From contig DF237206.1 in NCBI GenBank assembly GCA_000708835.1, positions 8,330 to 72,329 of the forward strand: DNA of 64,000 nucleotides, written 5' to 3'. Shown in pieces: positions 35,016 to 46,600 of the stretch. How positions within the stretch are numbered: position 1 is the first letter of the stretch; the number at the start of each line of letters is the position of its first letter. The notes under the pieces are model-generated. The model saw nothing but the letters and a program-made list of their open reading frames with translations, made no database searches and was not told where the DNA came from. Origin of the DNA: Klebsormidium nitens. Taxonomy: Eukaryota > Streptophyta > Klebsormidiophyceae > Klebsormidiales > Klebsormidiaceae. The translations under genes were made by a program, and so were the position numbers.

Positions 35016-36080
35016 GTCACAGGTCACAGTGAGGAGAGTATAAGTATTGAACGGATATTTGTAACATATGTGGACCGCTCCAATCAATTCTGAAGGTTAA
35101 AGTTGTATAGTGGATGATGATAGTTGAAAGCGGTGCAGCGCACGCCACCAGCTATTACCGGATGCAGCAATTCAATCAAGCCTTGTCAACAATCCTTGCG
35201 AACATCTTCGCGTGCATTTGCGGATATCATATTTTGGCGGATACAACTCGTGCACTTGGCAATTGCTGCAATGTAATTGACATGAACATCACGTTTACAT
35301 GTCCGCATCGATCTGACCGTCAGCTGACATGCATATATAGAGTACCCAGCTCACATGCTTATACTATAAGCGGGGCAGTGACGCGGGCCCGCCATGCCCC
35401 ATTTGAGTATACTTTACACACGGTCACTGCAATCTCCAAGTTCATTTGAGATATGTATTAGACTGCGCGTTCTTCGATCTAAGGATGTTAAGCCCGACAG
35501 CTTATACACTGCACATGCATGCATGCAATATAAGGCCCGGCCAACCATGGTGCTGTACGGACGGAATACGCTAGCTAGAGCAGATGTATTGTCTCTATCA
35601 TTCTGACATCGGACGCTTCTAGACCACTCGATCTCTGAACTCTTGTTGATGCCGCGCAAGAAGAAGATCGAACCGTTCGATGGCTACGAGCGGAGCAGAC
35701 AGCTCTTGTCGCAAGGCGGCACTTCGCGAGCTCGTCATCGCTTTCGACTTGCGAAGTCTATCTTGGAACAGGCAACCACTTGCCAATGTCAACCACTTCG
35801 AGTTCGGCTCGTCGCGGTTCATCACCGGAAAGCGCACCCCAGCCTCTAATCTTAAAACCCGCGCTCGAGTTTGGGGCCCATAGTCGGCGCCAAGTGTACG
35901 AAGTTTCATGACGGCACAGTTTAGCAGACTGTATAAGATTGTCTTATCTGGTTGACTAGAGCTGCCACTGTAAAGGTAAAGTGCAGAAGATATCCTGGTT
36001 CAGCTTTTAGTTTCTGGAGATCTGCACAAGGCCCAGACATTGCCCGCACGAAGCGTGGATGCAGGAGCACCAGGGGCAGA
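35016..36080. other. intergenic, no gene seen
   Basis: The stretch follows the transporter stop codon and precedes the F-box/LRR-like gene. It contains CATGCATGCATGCA near 35515 and AT-rich sequence. The frame of the next gene is open back to 35952 but has no ATG before 36081. Confidence 0.55.
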
Positions 36081-37557
36081 ATGCGCTCGCTTTCAAGAGC
36101 GCAATCTGCATCAATGACATCCATAGAGCATCTTCGACCTCTTCACGTTCTGACAAAGATTCTCTCCTGGGACTTCTCCATCAAGGAGCTGGCGCAGATG
36201 CAAAGCGTCAGCGTCATCTTTCAGAGGGCCATTCTTGATATACCAGTCGCGCGTGTCAAAGTTGACTGTATATTCTGCGCTGCCTCGAAAAAGAAAGCAC
36301 ATTACTTGTCCTTCCTCGGCAGCTATCTCAAGCAAAGGGCAGCTCCGCTGGTCAACTTGACAATCGAGGTTGGTAGAGACCCTTACTTGACGAGGAAACG
36401 CAAGAAAAGCTTCTTTGACATGATGGCGGGTTGGATTGCGCCACACAGAGAGAGTCTAGAGGAGTTCAACTACATTGAAGATGCACCACATCTCTGCTGT
36501 CAGGAGAAGCGGAGCTGCAGGATCCGGGTTGAGCAAGACAGAAAAGTTTTTGAAGAAGGCATTGCTGTTGCGGATTTGCTTCAGCATCTATCAGGCTGCC
36601 CAAAACTGAGCTCTGTGACCCTTGACGTTTCTGGCGCGGCTCTGAGTCATTTTCTAGACCCACCGTGCAACTTCTCTTTCAGCGAGAAGCTGACCGAATT
36701 GGATCTTACTACTAGCTTCCAATTCACAAACACCTTCCTGGAGCATCTGAATGAAGGCTGCCCTTTTCTAAGAATCCTGTCTTTGAAAGGACAGTACGAT
36801 TCAGAGACCAGAGAAGAACGTGAATGCACGTTCACTCTCAGTTTTCCGCAGCTCGAAACCTGCAAACTAGACTGGATCGTCGCATCGAAGGTCAAGATTC
36901 TGGAAGTTGTCATTCACAAAGGCGCATGCCTTGAAACCCTGTGCTTTCGAACAAGGTGTTACGGTCGCGAAGACGCGGGAATCATTATTTTCAAGGTCCA
37001 AGAAACTAAACTTCCTCGACTGAGGACTCTGGAGCTAAGAAATGGTCCACTGGAATGGAGCAAAAGCTATCCTAAGAGTCGCGCCAAACGTGAGGTCTCT
37101 GATCTTCAGAATGCGTACTGGAAATGGTTGGGACAAGTCATCTCAGACGCCGCTTGGATCGGCAGGACCAGCCGTTCTAATGGAGAGACTGAGCATCTCG
37201 ACCCCTTCTCTCACTCGACTTCATCTTGCCGCTGGCAGATTGTGGGACAAGTCATGCACAGATCAGGACGTTGCAAACTATGCGTGGGCCCTGCCTTCTC
37301 TGCAAGCGCTGAAAATATGCGGATGTTCTATCGAAGACAGAAGTTCAACCTTTGAGGGTTTCCAGCAGCTCGAGAGGATCCTGGAAAGCTGCAAAGGATT
37401 GAAGACCATCGAGATTTGCGGGCGTCTGCTGGCGGGTCCGCTCGGAGCTCAGAGAATGCAAGAGCTCTTGAAAGGCTTCCTGAAGCTGCAAAGAAAGTTT
37501 TCCACAGTGAAGTTCCGGTTCAATTGGAAGGATGCATCTCGGGGCCAAGGGGCATAG
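36081..37557 (+). pseudogene. intronless F-box/LRR-like gene with a single-base frameshift
   Basis: One frame runs from ATG 36081 (or 36114) past 37060, and a second, one base later, continues to the stop at 37557. The N-terminal segment LRPLHVLTKILSWDFSIKEL plus MQSVSVIFQRAI resembles a degenerate F-box. Downstream, leucine-rich segments recur (FSEKLTELDLTTSFQF, CPFLRILSLKGQ, LPRLRTLELRNG, then in the second frame PSLTRLHLAAGRL and LPSLQALKICGCSI). LRR character switches frame at the AAAA run at 37062-37065; one extra A explains it. F-box/LRR proteins are substrate receptors of SCF ubiquitin ligases. The coding regions of the other genes here are split by introns, so the lack of introns is notable. 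It may be a recent pseudogene, a sequencing error in the A run, or a live gene with frameshifting; I favour one of the first two. Confidence 0.65.
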
Positions 37558-39585
37558 CAAGGAGGCACCAGCTGGCTCGTTCCTTCTGGTCTCCGCAGCA
37601 CAAGCACGATAGATGATTGGGGCTAGCAATCTGCTAGGTCTTAGACATATAAGGCAGACTCTGGTCCGAAGGAGCCGCTGGAGAGCGAACGGGTTTCCTG
37701 CGTCGAATGAAAGTAGGCCTGACTTCTGATACTAGGCTTGATGGCAGAGCTTGCTTGCAAAATTACTGTCGGGTCAAACAATTGCCGGTATTAAAGCCGC
37801 CAGATTAGATGGACTCAATTGGAGTTTGGAGTTTCTGGATTTGGTGAAGTATAAAACGAACTAGCCCACGCTGAGCAGATGAACGCGAGTATGGTACAGG
37901 GAGTCCGCGCTGCCTTGATCAAAGCTCCAAAACCAAGTTCTGAGTGAGATGCATCATGACATCGACGCTCCGTCTTGGTATTGCCAGTGATCAACCGTCT
38001 CGATTGTTCAAACTTATACGAGGGCCGCAATATAGGGCCGCAATGACTACCGATGTATTTCTGCAGACGTAGCGGCCCGGCCTAGTTTCTGCAAGCTGAT
38101 AGTTTCGAGCCACTCCATGATTCTGGATTCATTAGAGCAATAACAAAGACTGCAACTCGGTTGATATCTGCGCGGCGCATATGAGCAAGCCGCGCAATAT
38201 GTAGGTGCTATTGATCAGGATGGATTGATTGAGCCATGTGAAAGTGCATAATATCATGCTAGGACTGATTGAAAGCCTTTCCAGGATTAACATGGATCAA
38301 ATTCGATGTAGTTGGTCAAAATAAAGGGCGAATTTAAGCCACTCGTCGCGTAACTGAAGAGGCCTATAGCCAGTTTCGGGAGTTAGCTAATTTGCCGTCG
38401 GAATTGAGTGACATTAGACTTACTTGCATGACTCCACATGTCGCTATGCATCCGTTCATAAGCTGTGCTAGATTTCTCGTAAGGTCAGATTGAGTCCGGA
38501 CATGACTTACACGTAGCAAGCTGTAGAGTCAACAAACTATCCCGGGTCTGCCGGAGACCGTGCTCCATGGCTCTAACGTGGCTAAGGGCGTTAATAATCA
38601 ATCATGAGAAGTTACCATCAAGCTATAGATATAAGTGGTTAAACAAAAGCGAGCTCGTCCATTAAGCAGAATCATGATCCTGGAATAAGGTTCAATGAGA
38701 TCACATGGGCGGCATGCGGGTGGATGGTATTGAACAATTTGAGGACCTTACGTCATATATGGTACACTGTTCGCCAAACATTGCGTCGAAAGATGAAGTA
38801 ACACGACAGGGTCATTGTACGATCTTTGCGCGAGCTTTTACTATCAAAGAACACACTCTATGCCCCAGCCAAAATACGATCCCACTACTTATCAACGTGT
38901 AGTCGTAACCAATTCGTGACCTTTTCAGGCATACCGATATCCTAACAGAGGACGGCCTTCCCCTATAGTATCACCTCTTCCGCATATTGTGGAGAACCGC
39001 AACCCGGTGACAACTCGTCGAGGATCTTCCAAGAGTCCGACAGCCGGTCAAACTCCTGCAAAGCAACCGGGCAACGCGTTAGCTAAAGAGGGGGCCTTTG
39101 GGCGTAAGTTGAGGTCCACTGTCAAACGAAATCAGGCTGCAAGGAAGGGGGATGGTTCCCAGATCAAACCCTGGTTTTCCTCAAGTGGTTGATATGCCTA
39201 TGCCCAGATCAATCTTTCCATCAACAAGCTTTACAATGCAATAATCCCCTTTTCACCTCCTACGAAGCCTTGAAGGCGTAAAAACTCAGAAGCCGATTCG
39301 ATGGACATTGAGATAGCCATGGGCTGTTCACAAAGGAAGAAAAGCTTGCGAATTGTCCGGCTCAGGTGTACTTCAGCGCGTTGCATTTTAACTGCCGTCT
39401 GCTTTGCTGCGCCGTAAAGGATTTGCGCCTAACAGACAGGTTTGCTGCTTTGAGTTCGTTCTGACCTCGAGCGTACAACGAAATGAATACATCCAGAAGG
39501 TCGACGTCAGCAGCAGATACGTCAAAGCAGAAGATCGTAATGTCACAGCGGTTTTGCATTTGGCCACCCCTAAGTAAGCACTCAC
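37558..39585. other. intergenic; may hold the last exon of the J-domain gene
   Basis: The stretch is AT-rich with short open frames and no domain. The J-domain gene (-) has a donor at 39586/39585, so its terminal exon should lie somewhere below 39585. Candidate acceptors near 39380-39445 give short tails, but none is convincing. Nothing else was recognised. Confidence 0.5.
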
Positions 39586-42500
39586 CGACCGCAGCACGCG
39601 CAGTTCGAGAAGGTCGGCAAACGCGGAGCTCTCCATTGGGTCCACCGTCCACCGGTCGTCCCCGTCTTCTTGCCACAGCACCTCCACCTCGCACAGGGTC
39701 AGGTTCTGCAGCGGAAACAGAGTGTTTCTTACCGGACCTCCATTACTTGAGTCCCTTCTCTTCCGACGACTGGTTAGGTGCTCTCCTTTTCAGAGCCCAG
39801 GCAATCCCCGAGGCAAATAGGGACGACGTAGATTATGAGGTTGGACAAATGAGAAAAGAAGGGGACAAGGACAAGAGCAGAATGTACGGCACCAAATAAG
39901 GGTTTGTACGGCAAGAAACGTTTATCAATGGGAAGGGGCCTCCGGATCTGGCAAATCGAGCCGACTGCACTACAAGCCCTTAGAATGTTGAATGCAATAG
40001 AAAGTGTCGTCTCGAAAGACAGAGCCCCTATACTGGCCACTTCATTCTCCATCACGAAGACTCGTCATCTTACGTAGGACGCAAGCAGAGCAACACGATT
40101 TGAAGATGGGCGGCAAGAGTATGCTGAATGACATAATCAGTACAACAAAATCCGCTGCACCAAGCTCCACAAGGCGGATCCTCACCTCGGGGCTCAGTTT
40201 ATGCTTGTCCCCTCGATCTGCAAAGAGCAACAAACGGATGAACGTCTTTAGCGTTTGTTACACAAGTTGCAACAGTCGTGTGTACAGAATGGTGTACAGA
40301 AGATCAGCGCAACTTTCCTCAGCCTTGGGACTGTACTTTGGTCAACCGCCTAAAAGAGGCTTTGTATTACTCAGACGGCTCCAGCGAACAAAATGCCATG
40401 TACGCAGCTGCTTGGTCGCCAATCGAACGAAAGGTACCTGGCAGCGCTATCTGCGTCTGGTTCACTGCTTTAAAGCGGCTTGATCAGATACGGTCGGCTC
40501 CCTTCCACACACTCCTGAATCGAGAACGTGGCAACCCTGATGCTGCTCGATGCAATTGTCCGATCAGATCAACGCCCGAGTTCGCCTCACAATCTGGCAA
40601 ATAGGACCGGGAATCATGCCCGGCCCGAAACTCGGTTCGCTTCTGTAAGACCCTGAACATGACAATCGTGCGCTACATTGACCTTCGTCCAAAGAGAACT
40701 TAGAAACATACCGATGTTCCGCCCCACGATGAAACCAACGCCCTTCTCCCGGCCATCATTCATACGCTCTCGTGCAGCCGTCGACAGCGGGAACTCGACC
40801 ACGTCCCCATTCTGTGCAAACGTTGGGCCGTCGTCCCCCGTATCCCCGTCACCGCCGCTTGTGGATGCCCCGGCGGCCACATCTCGGGCGGTCTGCTTCC
40901 GCGACTTCCTGCAAGAACCAGAAGAGGCTCAGCAAAGGAGACTCGTTGCTTCGAACTCAAGCCTCGACGCACGTTTCGGTCCTCGTGGGGGTCATAACTG
41001 GCTTCATTGCTTGACTAGGGCCATTTTCCCCCCCTGAAAGGACTCGAGGTTCTGACGAGAATCCTTGTCATGCATGGTAGAAGCTCTGGAGCATTGGATG
41101 CATCTTGAATGGACAGGAGGCACCGCAGTCTATATGCTCTTCTAAAACGACGTGACTATGTGTCGGGTGGACCATATGGAGAGCTATGATCTGCTCAGTG
41201 GTGCATGAGGATTTGCATTCAGAAGTTTGACTATTGGCCTGAGTATGTAAAGCTTGCAGGATACTCTCCCAGGCTCGGTAGCATACGAGGTATCTCTACA
41301 AGATTCTTAGATGAAAGAAGGTTAAGAGAAAGAAAGTCAAGGTTTGAGATATGATTGACGAATCCTCACTTCTTTTTCATGGGTTTGAACTCGTCCCAAA
41401 CCTCCCAGGCGGAGCCACTGCTTTTATTCGGCTGGCGCTTGAGACCTTCCACACCGTACTGGTCATACAGCTTCCGCTGCTTGTCATCGACCAGAACCTG
41501 CACATTCAGAAGCGCGCAGTCTGAGGGGCATGTGATTCAAAGGGCGCGGTGATCGAATCCCTTCGGGTGCGGAATCAATCATCCTTGTGCCTCAATTCAA
41601 CTTCAGTCCGGTTGAGAATCTCACCAAATGCAGGCCTGAGATTCCATGGTACTTTGTGGTGGCTCCTATGGCAAAGACATATGAATACCCAAGTCGAAGC
41701 CGTTCGACGCAAAGCAACCACTTTCGGTGCCACATTTACTCATTGTGTCACGTTGAGTTGCCTCAATCAGTCCTGGCAAACGAGCTTTGTTTCTGGTAGA
41801 CTTTTAGATCCAGCAGCTAGCTTTCGGTGAGGACCTGAGTAGCATGCGGAGGCAGGTCAACAAGCACAGTAGCACCTACTCCCAATATCTTGCGAACTGA
41901 CTCTTCTCTTTAAAACAGAGAATGCACTCCCACTTCATACCTCATAAGCGTTGCTGAGAGCCACAAAATTCTCTTGAGCCCCATCATCCTTATTCACATC
42001 CGGATGAAACACCTGCAAACCCCACCAGTCATCAATGACGAGTTTTCAGATCGGGGGGGGGACAGAGTGGTGCAGATCGATTGTGACTTTATCCTCCGTT
42101 GTTATCCTGGGGTGCTCTTGCTTTTTCAACCAAGTGCCACCGACTCAGAGATTATTGCAACATTGCACGGAGAGCTGTGCAAGAAGCAGCATTCGCTTGA
42201 TTTACGAGACTTCTGTTAGACATGGGAAGCCATACCAGGGCTAGTTTCCGGTACGCACGTTTCAATTCCGCCTTGTCCACTCTTGTGCTCACTCCTAGGA
42301 GCCCGTAGTAATCATCTGCTGATACACCACTGTTTCCTGCCTGGCAAAGCACAGTCCTCCCCAGCTTTTTCCTACTGCTCCCTACATTCATGAGCAGATT
42401 ACTGGGAAGAATGAGAGGCGCACTCAAACAATGCTGCTGCAAAGATGACTGCAATCTATCATCACGAAGACCACATGCGAAAGCTCTGCGTGTGGGGGAC

Positions 42501-42610
42501 ATCACAGATGTGGTTGTATCCTGCTCTTTGGACAAACTACGCCCAGGAAAAAGTGTGCAATTGTTGCACGGGAGTGCGCTCATTGTGGCAAGCGCAAGGG
42601 TGGGAGCCAT
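39586..42610 (-). CDS. plastid-targeted J-domain (DnaJ-like) protein, 3' end unresolved
   Basis: Exons from the 5' end: 42610-42236, 42012-41941, 41497-41370, 40908-40712, a 32-base microexon 40217-40186, and 39705-39586. They give 308 residues and then a donor, so at least one more exon exists. The first roughly 95 residues are S/R/L-rich with few acids, like a plastid transit peptide. The J domain follows: DDYYGLLGVSTRVDKAELKR, then AYRKLALVFHPDVNKD with the HPD triad, then NAYEVLVDDKQRKLYDQYG. There is no Gly/Phe or zinc-finger region, so this is a type III J-protein that would recruit Hsp70. The C-terminal part (GDVVEFPLSTAARERMNDGR, EKGVGFIVGRN) looks like a small conserved module that I cannot name. 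The microexon restores the frame between phase 1 and phase 0 and reads DRGDKHKLSPE. Confidence 0.82.
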
Positions 42611-43676
42611 GGTTCAAGAAGCAGAGCTTGAATGCCCCTCTTGCAGAGAGCTGTGCCCTTCAGAATAATCGCCAGCGCGCTTCAGACTCAGAGAAGAACC
42701 ATACCTACCTACCTATCAAGGGTAGTTCAGGGGGCCATGCGCTCGTCCTTAAGCACATCTCAATGTCAGAAAAATCTGATTGAATTTGAAGTCTGAATTT
42801 TGAATATACGATGCGAGCAGCGAGCTACATACGGTACCAACTTACCCTACCTGACCCGTAACGCCGAGCGACCAGATTGCCCGTATACCAGTAGTCCGGG
42901 TCGCCAGAAGCGGCACCACCTGGTACATGTCTGAGCGGCGACGCAAAAGCATGACTTATTGGGCAAGGACCGCCGCGAAACCACGTGGCACGTGATTAGT
43001 TCATCTTATATTATATAGGTAGACGCCCGTAATGTACCAATTATTCGTTTTAGCAGGGCGTCGTCTCGTATAACGGTACACAGATTGACTTGCATCTGGA
43101 TTTAGGTAATACTTATAAGGCCGCGCCCCGACGGACGGGTGGGGTTAGATGGCTCTGGTGATTTGAGGGTCTGTTTGAGAGCGGAGCGCGGCATAGGTAC
43201 AATTTTCGGTCACGGTACCGTGCCAGAGACTCTAATGAAGGTTTTGGTTAGGCCGCTGCACCGGGTACTCTCTCAAGAGTATCGGAGGCCTATGGCTTGT
43301 ATAAAGTTCACAATTTTGAGTAGGTATTCATGGCCAAGTACGGTATTCATGGCCAAGTACTTGGGCTCCTGCGTACGGTAGCAGGTATTACGGTACCTAT
43401 AGGCTATACGGTATGTCCATTGGACAGGAACATTGGAAGGAGCGGCAGCACGAGTCACGACTCCCGAGTCCCGAGATGATTCGCGTGAGAGATGTCCACA
43501 GGTGGATGTAGGAAGCCTGTAGGCATCGTGTAAGAATTACTCTTGTAAGGGCGGGCGTAGCTGGGCACAGCTAGAAGGCCGCGAGCGTCTGGGCTGGGCA
43601 GCTGAAACAAGGAAAGGAGAGTACCCCTTGGCATCTGGCTTGGAAATATTGACGGAGCTTCAACCAGCTGAGCAAG
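42611..43676. other. divergent promoter region, J-protein and CHX
   Basis: The stretch separates divergent start codons. It is rich in ACGGTA strings and has a 12-base palindrome CACGGTACCGTG at 43211-43222. A perfect 19-base tandem repeat lies at 43323-43360. TATA-like TATATTATATAGG is at about 43009 and CTTATAAGG at about 43112. No coding region was seen. Confidence 0.5.
43323..43360. repeat. 19-bp perfect tandem repeat
   Basis: GGTATTCATGGCCAAGTAC occurs twice head to tail at 43323-43341 and 43342-43360, about 320 bases upstream of the CHX start codon. Confidence 0.92.
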
Positions 43677-46600
43677 ATGTCGCCCGTCAACTCCAATGGT
43701 TTGATTGTAAACGACTCGCCGCTGCACCATTCGCTGACGCTTCTGCTGATCCAGTTGCTGATTATCATTGCGTTCAGCAGAGTCCTTGCTGTCGTCCTTC
43801 GCCCTCTGAGACAGCCCCGAGTCATTGCAGGTAAGGAGAGCTTTTTGAGCTGAGAGGAGGTTCCTCAGCTCACACGCTTTCTGAATGTCCAGAGCTTGAG
43901 CTCAACTGCTGAAAGTTCAGGGCTGTTGTAATTATTGATCTAGCGTCATTTGCATATAGGTCACTCGAGATGATGTGCAGCAAGGGCCTCTTTCCTTCAG
44001 CAGCATCACCACCCCTGTGACGTTGTCCTGGAAGGATGCAGGGATTAAAGGGACATTTCGTCAGTCATCTTTTTGGAAGTCTCTTGTCGTCTTTGCATGG
44101 ATAGTCTCCAAGTCAGTGAATTTGAAGCCTATGTGAGACATGTGTGCTTAGTCCTAATCCTACTGTTGCTTGTGCAGAGTTGATCGGGGGCATCCTACTG
44201 GGCCCAAGTGTTCTCGGAAGGATACCCGGGTTTTTGGACCATGTCTTCCCGGAATCTTCCCTTCCAGTATTGGAGGATGTTGCGACTCTTGCGCTTCTAT
44301 TCTTCCTGTGAGTACATGTGTTTAAATGTGTCTGCCAGAAGACCAAAGCCGTCAAAATGGACTGCGTCAAGGCGGATTGTGCTCTCATGATCACTTTCTG
44401 TTCCTGATTGGACACTGGTATACGATGCATTGCGATGATGGTCCTGTGAGCTGTTGGTGGCCCTCCTTGAAGAGCCACACTGTGGTTGAACCTGCTTTTC
44501 AAGCTACTATGGTTGGCTAATATGGTTGCAGTCCTGGACGGATGTACAATTGGACTCACTTATATGCCACCGTACAGGTTTCTCATTGGCCTTGAGTTGG
44601 ACGTGAATGCATTGAAGACCGTGGGGCCCAAGGCTTTGGTCATCAGTGCTAGCGGAATCATTCTCCCCTTCGCATTAGCTGTCCCAGTAACTGTCTGCAT
44701 CAAGGGGCTGGGTCTCTCCAGCGTTGGCTTCGGCTACCTGTACTTGTGAGCGATCCTGAATCTCAATTGCCCATTTTGATTGCTTTGCTCATTCTAGTCA
44801 GTGCAAAAATTGAGGACTTTACTTATTCCATAGAAAGTAGCTCTTTGAGTGAGCTACCCTGCAAGCGAAGCAGTGCGGATCCGCTGGAAGTGTAGCCTCT
44901 GCGAGGAGTGGTCGCATCGCCTGGCTTCTATGCCTATCCGCTTAGGATGTTAAGGCTTCCTTCTGCAGGTTCACGGGGGTCGCCATTGGGATCACAGCAT
45001 TTCCAGTTCTTGCAAGGATTCTGGCAGGTGAGCACCTCTTGTTGACCGGTGCTGGCCGCATCCTCATCTTTATTCTGGACATACCCAATCTTTTGTTGGA
45101 AAAGTTTCACCGTTTCTCAGCATGTCTAGCTTTCAAAAATAGACATGGGAAGAAACTTTCAGAAGACTCGTTCCGCGTGCTTGGCGCATGTGCCCCTCAA
45201 AACTACAATGTCTCATCCTTGATTCGATCGTTGATTGGGTGCACACATTAGATGAAAGTTCTGCTCTCAGTGGTCTGCTGTTTTCCTACTTGCAGAGACC
45301 AGACTACTGACAACAGACATAGGACAAATTGCCATGGCGGCTGCAGGTGAGGCGCCACTTGAATGCTTCAAGTTCCGCACTGCTCATTCACAGTCGACAC
45401 AATGGTGTTTGACATTTGAAGCGCTTAGTGATATCCTACCTTGTGTGATGCCTGAAGTTTTCAGTAGACGCTTATCATTGATGCAAAGTCTCCATAGGTC
45501 TTTGGGCCATGTGTGCTGGCGCAGTAATCTGCAAAGCTGTCGTACACAGTGTTCCTCAGGTTGCTAGCCTTGTCGATCAACAGGTTGCTCAACTTGATGG
45601 TCCCAAGAAATCATTCTGCAGTATAGTACCTACAGCTTATGCTCTCCCCAACCTTCAAACTCTGTACTCATCTCCAGTCCGCCTGACTGTCATCAACTTT
45701 GCAATTCTTAAATTTTTATGAAACCTTGGCTTGCTGTGACACATCTGATGATACCTTTTTGTTGTTGTTGAGTGCAGCTGCCGGGGACGTGGTTGCATGG
45801 TAGGCCCAACTTCGACTTACTCATTATGTAGTTTCATCTGGACACTGCCAGCAAAAGTGACGGACACTTGATCTACTGTGCCAACCTGTTTGTGACTGTA
45901 CAAGCAGAAGCAGGAGCGTTCCATTTAAGAGGCATGGCTTTGCATTCCTGCTGTCTTTATCTGGAGCCAAGTTACTCATCGAGGAGATTCTTCTGATCAA
46001 TAAGCTGTTTGAGGATGTGCTGATGCCTTAAAAATGATCTGACGGCTGTGCGAATAACACAGTCTGATTTGCCTGCAGGTGTCTCCTTGCACTGACTGTG
46101 GCAGTCCTGAATTCGAGGAACCAGAGCCCTATTGCAGGACTGTGGATCCTACTTGCTGGGATTGCCTTCATCCTCTTCATGTTCATCTTCATAAGGTAGG
46201 GCTGTCTATTGGACTGAATGCAACATCGTCTTTTGAGAAAAGTTACACAGATGCAGGATATTGTGGATGGATGCTCGATGAAGGATGATAGCTGAGTCCG
46301 TACCTGTGCGCACTTGAGTGCAGAAAAATTATCCTCAGCAGAGCAACTCACAAGTTCGCAACAGAAGACACGATGAACAACTTCTTTCAAGAGTACCATC
46401 GCCAATCGCTCAGTCGTTTTCTTCTTGCAGGCCCATCTTCCGTTTCATTGCCCAGCGCAACGACGAGCGGGGAGTGGTTTCGGAGTTCTCAGTTTGCCTC
46501 GCGCTCAGTCTGGTGCTTGTCGCCTCCCTCCTTACAGACATCATTGGCATTCACCCGATTTTCGGGTAAGACAGCAGCTCACTCCTTGTTTCACGCTGGC

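Noticed and set aside
41541-41580. tRNA B-box-like string GATCGAATCCC
   Set aside because: No A-box or acceptor stem pairs with it, and it lies in an intron of the J-protein gene.
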